A stretch of 64,000 nucleotides of DNA from assembly GCF_003985155.1 (NCBI RefSeq), contig NZ_ML133691.1, positions 124,001 through 188,000 on the forward strand, written 5' to 3'. The notes beneath the pieces were generated by a model, which ran no database searches, was not told where the DNA came from, and was given only the letters and a program-made list of their open reading frames with translations. Shown here piece after piece: positions 16,045-25,429 of the stretch. The position numbers and the translations under genes were made by a program. The DNA is from Rhizobium vallis (GTDB taxonomy: Bacteria; Pseudomonadota; Alphaproteobacteria; Rhizobiales; Rhizobiaceae). Numbering within the stretch: the first letter of the stretch is position 1; each line of letters opens with the position of its first letter.

Positions 16045-18207
16045 ATGGAGAGGCGTCTCGCCGCGATACTTTCCGCTGATGTGGTAGGCTACAGTCGCCT
16101 CATGGGAATGGATGAGGGCGGCACGCTTGAGCGGTTGAAGGCCTGCCGTCGGGAACTGGTCGATTCCACCATCGAAGAGCACCATGGCCGGATCATCAAA
16201 CTCATGGGTGATGGCGCGCTGGTCGAGTTTGCTAGCGTTGTAGACGCGGTTCAATGCGCGGCCGTAATCCAGCGGGGAATGTCCGGCAGAGACCGAGGAC
16301 TTCCCGCGGAACAGCGCATTCGGTTTCGCATCGGGATCAATCTCGGCGACATTATTGTCGAAGGCGATGACATCTATGGCGACGGCGTCAACATCGCCGC
16401 CCGTCTGCAGGGAATTGCCGAGCCTGGCGGAATTTTCATATCCGGCACCGCATTCGACCAGGTCATACACAAGGTCGATGTCGGTTTCTCGTCGCTCGGC
16501 GAGCATCGGTTGAAAAACATCGCCGACCCCGTTCGCGTCTATAGCGTTCTGCTTGACCCAACCCACCTTGGTAAGGTCATCTTTGCCTCGCGGACAAGGG
16601 CACGAGCTATGGCGCTGTTAGCGCTTGTAGGGCTATCGATCGCTGCCGTTGCGGCCGTCGTCGCATGGCAATGGCCTCATAAACAACGCGCATCGATTGC
16701 AGTACTACCCTTCGCCAACTTGAGCGACCAGACCCAAGATTATTTCGCCGATGGCATTACCGACAACCTGATTACCGATCTCACCAGGCTGTCGAAACTT
16801 GATGTAATTTCCCAGAATTCCGTCTTTGCCTACAAGGATAAACCCCATTTGCTGGCAGACATACGCCGTGATCTCGGCGTGCGCTTTGTCGTGGAGGGCA
16901 GTGTTCAGCGCATGGGCGACCTGATGCGCGTCAACGCGCAGCTGGTCGACACTGTGAGCGGCGACCATCTGTGGGCCAATCGATTTGATCGCCGCGGGGC
17001 GGATGTGTTTGCTGTCCAGGATGCGATGAGCCGCCAGATCGCCAATGCGCTCGGTCTGGAACTCACCCCCTCCGAGGTAGAGCGAATTGCGCGTCCGCCG
17101 ACCGCCAATCTCGAAGCCTATGATTATTATCTGCGTGCCGAGCAGGCGGCCCGGACGGGACGTCGTTCTATGATGCTGGAGGCGTTGGCGCTGTTTGACA
17201 AGGCCGAAGAACTCGACAGTGGCTTTGCCGAAGCCTTTGCGTCCGATGCGCATGCGTCGGCCTTTGTATGGCGAAGCGCATATGACGACGTCCTCCAGAG
17301 TGCCCTGGCGCGAAAAAGAACATACGACAAGGCAAGTCGCGCGCTCGCCCTCGATCCCGAACTACCGTCGCCTTATGCGGTCCTCGCTATCATGCAGGTC
17401 GTGGACCGACGTTACGAGCAGGCGATTGTCTCGGCGCAGAAGGCCGTGGCACTCGGCCCCTCTGACGCCGAAGCTCATATGGCCTTCGCATATGTTCAAT
17501 TGATATCGGGCAATCACGCCGACGCCGTTGCGGCTGTCGAGAAGGCGCTCAGGTTCGATCCGAACCCCTCCGCCGTCGACCGATATACGGCCGGCATGAT
17601 TTTTTATCTGCAACGCGACTACGAGAGGGCGATAGACAGTTTCAAACGCGCGGGCTACGGCTCCCAAGGTAACGGCGAGTTCGTCACCCCGCTCGCCATG
17701 GCCTATGTCCGTATCGGTCGCATTGATGAGGCCCGAGCGACTGTCGCCGAGGCCCAACGTCTTCTCGGGGGACGCGACTGCCTTGCGGCCTGGCGTATCG
17801 GCAATGCCCATTTCAGGGACGAGGATTTGGCATTTATCCTGGACGCGTTGCGCCAGGCCGGGCTGCCGGAATGGCCGTTCGGTTTCCAGGGGAACGAGCA
17901 AAATCGGTTGAAAGGTGCCGAGATCTCCGCCACCGTCATGGGCAAACTTCTGCGAGGGACGACCGAGCCGTCCGAAAGCCTCGCGCTGATGCAAGTCCAA
18001 CCGGACGGAAAGGCCGCATTCCGCTCGGCATCCCAGATGATGACCGAGAAGGTCTCTGTCAAAGGGGACCTGCTTTGCGAGCAAAGCGAAAACGCATTTG
18101 GCCGGCCCGATTGCGGCCCGGTCTATAGACACGCAAATCCGGTCGACCAAACCAGCTATGCCTACGCAAACTCGACCAAGGTTTTTTATTTTTCGCCGGC
18201 CCAATAG
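16045..18207 (+). CDS. Class III adenylate/guanylate cyclase with membrane segment and TPR domain
   Basis: 720 residues from the ATG at 16045; an earlier GTG at 16000 is less likely because the family starts at MERRLAAILSADVVGYSRLM. The cyclase domain (about 1-170) has the metal Asp in LSADVVGYS, KLMGDGALVEF and GDGVNIAARLQG. A single membrane helix (about 190-210) follows, then a FlgO/TolB-like domain (ASIAVLPFANLSDQTQDYFADGI) and a C-terminal TPR array of roughly 300 residues. Such proteins are multiplied in rhizobia; the TPR part probably senses a partner. Monocistronic. Confidence 0.92.
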   Translation: MERRLAAILSADVVGYSRLMGMDEGGTLERLKACRRELVDSTIEEHHGRIIKLMGDGALVEFASVVDAVQCAAVIQRGMSGRDRGLPAEQRIRFRIGINLGDIIVEGDDIYGDGVNIAARLQGIAEPGGIFISGTAFDQVIHKVDVGFSSLGEHRLKNIADPVRVYSVLLDPTHLGKVIFASRTRARAMALLALVGLSIAAVAAVVAWQWPHKQRASIAVLPFANLSDQTQDYFADGITDNLITDLTRLSKLDVISQNSVFAYKDKPHLLADIRRDLGVRFVVEGSVQRMGDLMRVNAQLVDTVSGDHLWANRFDRRGADVFAVQDAMSRQIANALGLELTPSEVERIARPPTANLEAYDYYLRAEQAARTGRRSMMLEALALFDKAEELDSGFAEAFASDAHASAFVWRSAYDDVLQSALARKRTYDKASRALALDPELPSPYAVLAIMQVVDRRYEQAIVSAQKAVALGPSDAEAHMAFAYVQLISGNHADAVAAVEKALRFDPNPSAVDRYTAGMIFYLQRDYERAIDSFKRAGYGSQGNGEFVTPLAMAYVRIGRIDEARATVAEAQRLLGGRDCLAAWRIGNAHFRDEDLAFILDALRQAGLPEWPFGFQGNEQNRLKGAEISATVMGKLLRGTTEPSESLALMQVQPDGKAAFRSASQMMTEKVSVKGDLLCEQSENAFGRPDCGPVYRHANPVDQTSYAYANSTKVFYFSPAQ

Positions 18208-18222
18208 AGCCTTGTTAGTCCG

Positions 18223-18726
18223 TCAGTGGTACTGATCCCGTTCGAGATCGGCCGCGACCTTCGGCCATTTGGCATCGGCGCTGGCCACAGTGTCCGCCGG
18301 ATGAGCGGCAAAGTCCTCCGCATCCGCCTTGTCATACATCAGGTAAAGCTTGCCTTCGACAATCTTGAAGGCTTCCGGATCGATGTTGACCGTGACAGAC
18401 CCGGCACTTACCTCGCCCGTGCAGTAGCCGCCGTACTGAGGCGCGTATCTGAGCGGTTCGCTCATGAACATCTCGCGATGTTTGGCATTAGCGAAATGCC
18501 AGGGCGTCCCCATCCATTCGTAGGTGATTTTTTCCGAACCTTTCGTCGCTTTGCCTTCGGTAAAGTAGGCGACAGTATCGTAGCCCATGATCGCGACACC
18601 GCCGAAGTACCCCGTGTTTACCGAGTCGTCCGCCATGGCTGGCGATCCGCTGACAACGCCTGCGACAGCCAGACCGATCACTGCCAAAGATCGACCAATG
18701 CATTGTGTCTTGTTTCCAAAATGCAT
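18223..18726 (-). CDS. Secreted YHS-domain protein
   Basis: 167 residues from the ATG at 18726 (AGGAGGCGCAG upstream). A signal peptide of about 30 residues ends near SPAMADD. The mature part holds a YHS domain: GGVAIMGYDTVAYFTEGKA, EWMGTPWHFANAKHREMF and YAPQYGGYCTGEVSAG. YHS domains often bind metals, but the function of this exported group is not established. It lies 14 bp after the ankyrin gene, in the same leftward operon. Confidence 0.88.
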   Translation of the reverse strand: MHFGNKTQCIGRSLAVIGLAVAGVVSGSPAMADDSVNTGYFGGVAIMGYDTVAYFTEGKATKGSEKITYEWMGTPWHFANAKHREMFMSEPLRYAPQYGGYCTGEVSAGSVTVNIDPEAFKIVEGKLYLMYDKADAEDFAAHPADTVASADAKWPKVAADLERDQYH

Positions 18727-18740
18727 CTGCGCCTCCTGTT

Positions 18741-19334
18741 TTATTCGTGTATTTCCGTGCACTTAGCGTAATTCTCTGCGCCGAGAACGCTGCCCGGAGG
18801 GCATGCCACGCCATGTCGCTTGAATAGACGGACAATATCGAAATTGCCTTTCCACATGGCCCTCGTGATTGGTGCGTAGCCGTGAACCTCGGCGTGGGTC
18901 ACATCGGCGCCCTTGGCGAGGAAAAACTCCGCGAGAAGGACATGGTTCTCTTCGCCCGCAACCATGAGCGGGGTAACACCCGCTTTGTTGGACGCATCGT
19001 CGAGAATTGCTCCGTGGTCTAGGAGCAGTTTGCTGATCGGAACGCTGCCCGAAAATGCCGCAGCATGGAGGGGAGTAAAGCCGCCTGAATTCCTGGCCAT
19101 AACATCGGCATTTCTGTCTATCAGCAACTCGGCAACGGCGAGCTGATTTTCAAGCGCGGCGTTGATGAGTGGTGTTGCCTGGTCGCGGGTGCGGCTGTTG
19201 ACGTCGGCACCCGAAGCCAGAAACTGCTCCACGGCAACAGTGTTTCCCGCTGAAACGGCATCGAACAAGGGATCCCCTGCGGCCGCGACTGTCGCAGAAA
19301 AAAACAACGCTACCGATGTAAGAAACCGGCGCAT
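18741..19334 (-). CDS. Exported ankyrin-repeat protein
   Basis: 197 residues from MRRFLTSVALFF at 19334. A signal peptide of about 20 residues is followed by about five ankyrin repeats with clear units such as ATPLINAALENQLAVAELLI, FTPLHAAAFSGSVPISKLLL and VTPLMVAGEENHVLLAEFFL. It probably acts as a periplasmic protein-interaction partner. First in an operon with the YHS protein. Confidence 0.9.
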   Translation of the reverse strand: MRRFLTSVALFFSATVAAAGDPLFDAVSAGNTVAVEQFLASGADVNSRTRDQATPLINAALENQLAVAELLIDRNADVMARNSGGFTPLHAAAFSGSVPISKLLLDHGAILDDASNKAGVTPLMVAGEENHVLLAEFFLAKGADVTHAEVHGYAPITRAMWKGNFDIVRLFKRHGVACPPGSVLGAENYAKCTEIHE

Positions 19335-19338
19335 AGCT

Positions 19339-19710
19339 TCACCACAATGTTTCCAGACAGAATAGCATGCCGTCGGCACGTAGGCTACCTAGCACCTGCG
19401 TCCGATGCAGCAGCGACCGCCGTGAAAGGGGCCGCTTCTCGTGGAAACATTGTGACTCTGGGCCCACACACCCCGACCAGCTTGACAGCGATATATCACG
19501 CGGCACCGGAGAACCGAGATTTTCCGCAAGCGCACCAATCTCCGCTGCGGCGCCGTCATCGTCGCTCGCGAGGAACACGACTCTCCTGCCACCGTGTACG
19601 GCTGGGTCTTGGTCAAGGACGGCAGCGACCAAATGGTTGAAGCCTTTCTTGATGACAGCGAACCTTTGGCTGTGGCTGGCCTTTGTCATTGCCATCCTCG
19701 TTGATGTCAA
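19339..19710 (-). pseudogene. Remnant of an F420/NADP-dependent dinucleotide-binding oxidoreductase
   Basis: The first half of this frame (GFNHLVAAVLDQDPAVHGGRR, then VVFLASDDDGAAAEIGALAENLG) matches the last third of NADPH-dependent F420-reductase-like proteins. The Rossmann N-terminus is absent and the frame runs off into unrelated residues where the final helix should be. I take it as a broken fragment. Confidence 0.5.
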
Positions 19711-19723
19711 CCAGCTCTTCGCC

Positions 19724-19894
19724 TTAATGCAGCACGCTCATGAAGGCTACGATCGTGACGATCGCGGCGAGGAAGATTGAACTCGTTATGATCGTGCCGA
19801 AACCGAGGCCGGTCGCCAAACGAAGCCGAACGACAAGGGGTGCGGCTCGCGCTCGCCATTGAGAAGACGGGCTACGCCTTATCGTATGCCTCAT
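19724..19894 (-). CDS. Possible small membrane protein
   Basis: 56 residues: an Arg-rich N-terminal half and one strong hydrophobic helix (GTIITSSIFLAAIVTIVAF). No family recognised. It may be real or a chance frame in a region that otherwise contains gene relics. Confidence 0.25.
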   Translation of the reverse strand: MRHTIRRSPSSQWRARAAPLVVRLRLATGLGFGTIITSSIFLAAIVTIVAFMSVLH

Positions 19895-20039
19895 GGTCCG
19901 AGTGTCAGAACGAAAGCGCAGCGGTTGTCCCCATAACAAAGTTAAAGGGAGCGAAACTTGGTCGAATGATGTAGAGCGTCTAAGCGAGAGTGCGCGACGC
20001 TCGCTTCTATTGAGCCCGGTTTTTGTCCCCGCCTATCTT

Positions 20040-20255
20040 CTTTGAAACTTCTTCCGCGCGGCGCGCGCCACGCTCTCGGCGAGGATCAGCAGACAGCCGA
20101 GGAGAAGCAGAGCGGCGCGGAGCAGCGCGTCGGCATGGACGAATTTCACCAGCACGCCGCCGACGGCGATCAATAGCAGCGCCGCCAACGCCAGCGCCGT
20201 CGTCGACGAACATGACGAAGAATTCCCTGAACGCGACCTTCAGAATATTCGTCAT
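20040..20255 (-). pseudogene. Frameshifted small membrane protein
   Basis: The frame begins MTNILKVAFREFFVMFVDDGA; a single shift of frame then gives LALAALLLIAVGGVLVKFV and a second hydrophobic helix RAALLLLGCLLILAESVARA. Joined, this is a sensible two-helix protein of about 70 residues, so the gene seems to have lost its frame near residue 20. A sequencing error would also explain this. Confidence 0.45.
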
Positions 20256-20478
20256 GCGGTGACCTCGGCATGGACGTTGAAATACTGGCGCGGCATCCGG
20301 ACTGCGGCAAGGAAAAAGACGGTGAGCACCCCATCTCTCTCCTATTTCTTGTCGCAAACGAGTATGCCGGCGTCTTTGTCTTAAATTTCAAATGGACGCC
20401 ATTTGGATTTCAAATGGCCACATATTGACTTTCAATTAGTCAATACCATAGCTTCAATTGGTCACAAGGAGCAAAACC
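20256..20478. promoter_or_regulatory. AT-rich promoter region with two inverted repeats
   Basis: CAAATGG-acg-CCATTTG (20389-20405) is a perfect 7-bp inverted repeat; the CAAATGG unit recurs at 20411-20417 within a repeated ATTTCAAATGG. A second repeat TTGACT-7-AGTCAA lies at 20425-20443. They precede the ATPase gene by about 40-90 bp and look like operator sites over its promoter. Confidence 0.5.
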
Positions 20479-21702
20479 ATGGCGCTATATCCTAGGCTCG
20501 CCGAGCAACGTGTTAACGATGCCATGTCGGACACGCGCGTCGTATTGATCGTCGGACCCCGACAATCCGGCAAAACGACGCTGGCCAGGAAGATGGCCAG
20601 TCCAGAAATGGAATATTACACGCTCGACAATGCGACGATCCTGGAAGCGGCTCAACGAGACCCGGTTGGGTTCGTCAGAGGAATGGACCGTGCCATCATC
20701 GACGAGATTCAGCGCGCTCCCGAGCTGCTGCTGGCAATTAAAGAAAGTGTGGATACCGACCAACGTCCAGGACGATTCCTGCTGACGGGCTCAGCCAATC
20801 TCATGACACTGCCGCGCGTAGCGGACTCGCTCGCAGGTCGCATGGAGGTCGTCCGATTGCTGCCGCTCGCTCAAAGCGAAATCAGGGCGGCCGGCAGCAG
20901 CTTTTTGCGCGACGCTTTTCGCAACGACCCCAAAGCCGGAGATTCCATCTTCGGCGACGACTTGATGGCCGCGGTCTTGGCAGGGGGATATCCCGAGGCA
21001 TTGGGCCGCAAAAACCTGAGCCGCAGACAGGACTGGTACGCGGATTATATCCAGGCAATCGTTCAACGCGATGTTCGCGATGTGGCACAAATCGAGCAGA
21101 TCACTCAAATGCCGCGGTTGCTACGCATTCTTACGGAGCATTCAGGTCAACTCGTGAATTATTCCGGCATTGGTGCCGCCATCGGGATGAACCACATCAC
21201 AACACAAAAATACGTCGGCATATTCGAGAGCTTATTCCTCGCTCGAACCTTGCCGCCCTGGTTTTCCAATAACCTGAAACGCCTCATCAAGACACCCAAA
21301 ATACATTTTCTCGACTCTGGTCTTCTCGCTTCCCTCCGGGATCTCTCTCTCGACCGGCTACGGGCAGAGAGGGGGCAATTTGGACCATTGCTGGAGACTT
21401 TCGTCTTCGCCGAAATTCTTAAACTCGCGAGTGGCGGGGAAGAACGATTTGAATTCTCACACTTTCGCGACAAGCAGCAGAACGAAGTCGATATCGTTGT
21501 CGAAGACAGAAGAGGACGCATCGTCGGCATTGAGATAAAGGCGGCAGCTACCGTCTCGAGCGCCGATTTTTCTGGGTTGCGAATCCTGGCCGAGGCATCT
21601 AGAGAAAGATTTGTTTCAGGCTTTGTTTTGTATGACCATCAAAAAGTGGTCCCCTTCGGAGAACGTCTATACGCCGTGCCTATTTCCGCACTGTGGTGTT
21701 AG
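20479..21702 (+). CDS. AAA-type ATPase with DUF4143 domain
   Basis: 407 residues from the ATG at 20479 (AAGGAGC upstream). Walker A GPRQSGKTTL is near residue 33 and Walker B AIIDEIQRAPELL near 80; a sensor-like LLTGSANLMTL follows. The C-terminal DUF4143 part has EVDIVVEDRRGRIVGIEIKAA, which resembles a PD-(D/E)xK nuclease core. These orphan ATPases are frequent on mobile and plasmid DNA with no assigned role. It stands alone in a region of relics and is less GC-rich than its neighbours. Confidence 0.9.
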   Translation: MALYPRLAEQRVNDAMSDTRVVLIVGPRQSGKTTLARKMASPEMEYYTLDNATILEAAQRDPVGFVRGMDRAIIDEIQRAPELLLAIKESVDTDQRPGRFLLTGSANLMTLPRVADSLAGRMEVVRLLPLAQSEIRAAGSSFLRDAFRNDPKAGDSIFGDDLMAAVLAGGYPEALGRKNLSRRQDWYADYIQAIVQRDVRDVAQIEQITQMPRLLRILTEHSGQLVNYSGIGAAIGMNHITTQKYVGIFESLFLARTLPPWFSNNLKRLIKTPKIHFLDSGLLASLRDLSLDRLRAERGQFGPLLETFVFAEILKLASGGEERFEFSHFRDKQQNEVDIVVEDRRGRIVGIEIKAAATVSSADFSGLRILAEASRERFVSGFVLYDHQKVVPFGERLYAVPISALWC

Positions 21703-21958
21703 CGCCTGGGAATTTCTGCTCAGCCTCAAGACCCGCCGATTCTTGAAAATTCGAGGGTTTTCAATGTCAAATGAGCCTCTGGTACGAATCCCCTTCGCCT
21801 ACGCCAGACGGACAAATGACGCGGTCCCAAGTTCTGCTCCCCCCAAGAGCATCAACTGGATAGCGCTAATTAGCGTAGGAACCTGCAGTCTCACGTTGAA
21901 TTGATGTGGAGCCCGCAATACCAAGCTGTCGGAACACGCGATTGCGGATCCGCACGCT

Positions 21959-22660
21959 TCAAAAGTACCTGCGGCATAGAAATTCTTTGACAACTGCCGA
22001 CACCGCACGTGGCTGCTCAAAAGGAAGCAGATGCCCTGCGCCCTCGATGACCACTGTCTCGCAATCTCGCATCAGTTCCGCGATGGCTTCTTGGACGACA
22101 GGCGTAGAGAGGTGATCTTCCGCACCGGTCATCAACAAGACGGGAAACTCGAAGGACGGCAGGTACACCGTCGCATCAGGCCTGACAATTAGAGCCCGGT
22201 TCTGCCGCTCGTGAATCTCTAGCGGACAATCTTCGACCATCTGGCGGATATCGCCGACGAGACGAGCGTCTCGCGCACTTTCGGCAGAGATCACCTTTGT
22301 CACCCAACAGCGTGCGTAAGCCACCACATCTGCTTTTACCTCGGCAATACGGCTCTCGCGGCTGGCCGCTTCATCCTGAGCCGGGCCTTCGGCATTTGCA
22401 TTCGAAAGGACCATTGCACCGATCCGATCCGGCGATTGGCGGCCCATCTCCATGGCCACGCGGGTCCCCATCGAATGGGCGAGCACGATCAATGCCCCAT
22501 TCGTTTCACGAAGCGTTCGGGAGGCCATATCCTCTATCCTCGCATCCCGGCGTGTATCGGCCTCGAAGACCGTGGTTTTATCGGACTTCAGATCACCGAC
22601 GATGGACCGCCAAGTGCGACCGTCGGACATAATGCCAGGTATGGATACGATTGTCGTCAT
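21959..22660 (-). CDS. Alpha/beta-hydrolase
   Basis: 233 residues from MTTIVSIPG at 22660; the open frame runs 32 codons further without family similarity. The nucleophile elbow AHSMGTRVAMEMG (Ser), LLMTGAEDHLSTP (Asp) and IEGAGHLLPFEQP (His) give a complete catalytic triad. It follows the importer genes on the same strand after a gap of about 120 bp and may hydrolyse an ester or ring-opened lactone in that pathway. Confidence 0.88.
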   Translation of the reverse strand: MTTIVSIPGIMSDGRTWRSIVGDLKSDKTTVFEADTRRDARIEDMASRTLRETNGALIVLAHSMGTRVAMEMGRQSPDRIGAMVLSNANAEGPAQDEAASRESRIAEVKADVVAYARCWVTKVISAESARDARLVGDIRQMVEDCPLEIHERQNRALIVRPDATVYLPSFEFPVLLMTGAEDHLSTPVVQEAIAELMRDCETVVIEGAGHLLPFEQPRAVSAVVKEFLCRRYF

Positions 22661-22780
22661 CGTACGTTCGCTCACAAGGTTGCCGTTGTAAAAGGGACTA
22701 CCGGGATGGTTGACGCATCCGTCTTTTGCATTGTGACTGTCTGTCAATATGCACATGGCAGAGGCGTCAAGCCTGTTGTA

Positions 22781-23554
22781 TTAAGCGGGCCGTTCTGCGG
22801 TTTTCGGACGCCATTTGATAAGGCGCGACTCGACCAAGTCCAGCACCAGATCGATGAGGAGGACGAAGATGGCGAGGATGACGATACCCGCAAAGACGCC
22901 GACCGCGTCGAAGTTGCCTTCGGCCTGAGCGATGAGATAGCCCAGTCCGGCGGACGCGCCGAGATATTCCCCAATGATTGCGCCGACCACTGCGAAGCCC
23001 ACCGAAGTGCGAAGTGACGAAAGAATCCAGCTTGCCGCAGCCGGGAAATAGACATGGCGGAGAAGGTCAGACCGCTTGGCCCCGAGAATACGCGCGTTCG
23101 AAAGCACGACCGGATTGACCTCACGAACGCCTTGCATGGCGTTGAAGAAAGTTACGAAAAAGACGAGCGTTACCGCGAGCGCGACTTTTGACCACAAGCC
23201 CAGTCCAAGCCACAGCACAAAAATTGGTGCAAGGACGACGCGTGGGATGGCGTTCAGCCCCTTGATGAAGGGATCCAGAATCCGTGCCATCGATCGGGAG
23301 AGGCCGAGCCACACGCCTGCGGCGACCCCGAGAGCCGTGCCGATGACGTAGCCGAGTACCGTCTCCGTCAGCGTGATCGTTACGTGCTTGTAGAAAGACG
23401 GATCGCTTACCCAGGTGACGACCTGATGAAAGATGTCGGCCGGCGACGGGAAAAAGAAGACATCGATCACGCCTGCGTTCACGCCGAGCTGCCATCCTCC
23501 GACGATGACGAGGAGAAGGGTGAGTTGAATGAGCCGTTCAGTCATTGTGTGCAT
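22781..23554 (-). CDS. NitT/TauT-type ABC transporter permease
   Basis: 257 residues from the ATG at 23554, which has GGAG upstream and overlaps the ATPase gene by 17 bp. About six membrane spans; the coupling loop NARILGAKRSDLLRHVYFPAA is typical of the SsuC/TauC/ThiX group. Together with the ATPase and binding protein it makes a complete importer for a small organic acid, sulfonate or pyrimidine-like compound. Confidence 0.92.
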   Translation of the reverse strand: MHTMTERLIQLTLLLVIVGGWQLGVNAGVIDVFFFPSPADIFHQVVTWVSDPSFYKHVTITLTETVLGYVIGTALGVAAGVWLGLSRSMARILDPFIKGLNAIPRVVLAPIFVLWLGLGLWSKVALAVTLVFFVTFFNAMQGVREVNPVVLSNARILGAKRSDLLRHVYFPAAASWILSSLRTSVGFAVVGAIIGEYLGASAGLGYLIAQAEGNFDAVGVFAGIVILAIFVLLIDLVLDLVESRLIKWRPKTAERPA

Positions 23555-24368
23555 AGCTTTTCTCCACTTCACCCCGCAGGGACGCCCAGATGTTGCGATA
23601 GAGGTCGGTAAACCTCGGATCGAGCTTGATTTCCGAGACATCGCGCGGTCTCTCAAGGTCGACCGGGAAGCTGTCGATCACCCGTGAACGCGGTCCGGCG
23701 GCCAGCACCACGACGCGGTCGCCTAGAGCGATCGCCTCCTCGAGATCGTGGGTGATGAGCACGACGGCGCGGCGCTCTTCCTGCCATAGGCGCAGGAGTT
23801 CATTCTGCATCAGATGTCGCGTGTGAATGTCGAGAGCCGAAAACGGCTCGTCCATCAGGATCACCTTCGGGCCAGTGATCAGCGCCTGGGCCATCTGCAC
23901 ACGCTTGCGCTGACCGCCGGAGAGCTGATGGGGATAACGATCTTCGAAGCCCTTCAAGCCGACTTTGGCAAGCCATTTGAGGGATTGCTCGCGCCGTTCC
24001 CTTGCGCCCACGCCCTGGAACATCGGGCCGAGTTCGACGTTCTCGATTGCCGTCTTCCAAGGCAGCAATGCATCCTGCTGGAACAGATAGCCGATGTCGT
24101 TCTGGACCCCGTCGACGAGCTTGCCGTCGATCGTGACACTGCCCTGCGCGGGCTTCAGGAGGCCTGCGATGGCGTTGAGGATCGTGCTCTTTCCACAGCC
24201 CGTCGGGCCGACGATTGCGACGAATTCCCCATCAGCGACGGTCAGGTTCACGTCCTGAACGGCGACGAAGGAACCGAAGGCCATGGTGACGTTTTCGATC
24301 GACACCATTCCTCGGGTTGCGGCCGCCTTCGGCGTCCGCATGGTTGGCTTGAAGGCCGCCACGGTCAT
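23538..24368 (-). CDS. NitT/TauT-type ABC transporter ATP-binding protein
   Basis: 276 residues; ATG preceded by GGGAGGATAAG. Walker A GPTGCGKSTI, Q-loop YLFQQDALLPWKT, signature LSGGQRKRVQMAQ, Walker B VILMDEPFSALDIHT and the switch His (LITHDLEEA) are all present. It energises the permease encoded just downstream. Confidence 0.94.
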   Translation of the reverse strand: MTVAAFKPTMRTPKAAATRGMVSIENVTMAFGSFVAVQDVNLTVADGEFVAIVGPTGCGKSTILNAIAGLLKPAQGSVTIDGKLVDGVQNDIGYLFQQDALLPWKTAIENVELGPMFQGVGARERREQSLKWLAKVGLKGFEDRYPHQLSGGQRKRVQMAQALITGPKVILMDEPFSALDIHTRHLMQNELLRLWQEERRAVVLITHDLEEAIALGDRVVVLAAGPRSRVIDSFPVDLERPRDVSEIKLDPRFTDLYRNIWASLRGEVEKSYAHND

Positions 24369-24379
24369 CTTATCCTCCC

Positions 24380-25381
24380 TCAGTTCGATGCCGCTTTCGG
24401 CACCTTCGATACGAATTCGTTGGTATAAGTCTTGCTCAGGTCGATCTTTGCGACGGCAACCTTCTCGTTGAAGGACTGGAGGACGGCGAGAGGTGTCTTG
24501 ATATCCTCTTCATTCAGCGTCCCATCGGACGAAAAGATCGCACGGGCGTTTTCGACGGCCTTCACATAGGTCTCCTTGTCACCGGAAATGAACTCGGGTG
24601 GCAGCGTCTCGACGATTTCTGCGGCGGTGTGGTTCTTCATCCATTCCAAAGCCTTCACCGTGGCATTCGTGACTTTCTGGATCGTCTCCGGATTTTCGGA
24701 AATGTAGGATTGCGTCGCATAGAGGACCGAGGTGGGATAGAGGCCGCCGTAGATCTCCTTTGCGCCTTCGTCGTTCCTCGCGTCGATGAGAATCTTCCCG
24801 ACGCCCTTTTCGACGACAAAGGTCGCCGCCGGGTCATAATTGACCAGGAGGTCAATCTTTCCCTGCTCCAGGGCGGCGACGGCGGCCGACCCGGAGCCGA
24901 CCCCGATGATCGAGACCTCATCTGAAGGAATCTTGTGACGCTGCAGGTAGTATCGAACGAAGAAATCCGAAGAGGATCCGGGCGCCGTGATCCCGATTTT
25001 TGCGCCCTTGATGGTCTCGGGCTTGGCCGGATCAAATCTCGAGTCCTTCCCGCCTGCGAGGACAAGACCAGAATTGCGGGCCAGTTCGACGAAAGCAACC
25101 ACGTCCTTGCGCTGAGACTGCATCTGGATCGTGTGGTCGTAGAAGCCGACGGCGACGTCCGTCGATCCGGCAACGAGCGCCTGAAGCGTCTTAGAGCCGC
25201 CTGACGCGAAATTTTCGATCGTGACTTCCAGGCCCTCCTTCTTGTAGAGGCCCAGACCCTGGGCGACTGGAAACGGCAAGTTGTTAAGATTATAGGAGCC
25301 GACGCTGATCCGCACGGACTCGGCGTAAGCCGAGCTCGTGAGAACCACGGTTGCGGCAAGCGCCAAGATGAGCTTCTTCAT
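24380..25381 (-). CDS. NitT/TauT-type ABC transporter substrate-binding protein
   Basis: 333 residues with a clear 20-residue signal peptide (MKKLILALAATVVLTSSAYA). The mature part resembles the SsuA/TauA/NMT1-like family: VSVGSYNLNNLP-like opening, GLGLYKKEGLEVTIENFASGG and GITAPGSSSDFFVRYYL. ATG preceded by GGAGGAAAG. First of the three importer genes, 48 bp after the PrpF-family gene. Confidence 0.92.
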   Translation of the reverse strand: MKKLILALAATVVLTSSAYAESVRISVGSYNLNNLPFPVAQGLGLYKKEGLEVTIENFASGGSKTLQALVAGSTDVAVGFYDHTIQMQSQRKDVVAFVELARNSGLVLAGGKDSRFDPAKPETIKGAKIGITAPGSSSDFFVRYYLQRHKIPSDEVSIIGVGSGSAAVAALEQGKIDLLVNYDPAATFVVEKGVGKILIDARNDEGAKEIYGGLYPTSVLYATQSYISENPETIQKVTNATVKALEWMKNHTAAEIVETLPPEFISGDKETYVKAVENARAIFSSDGTLNEEDIKTPLAVLQSFNEKVAVAKIDLSKTYTNEFVSKVPKAASN

Positions 25382-25429
25382 GTTCTTTCCTCCGTTCAGG
25401 CACTCTCCCAGTGCCGGTAGATTGACAGA

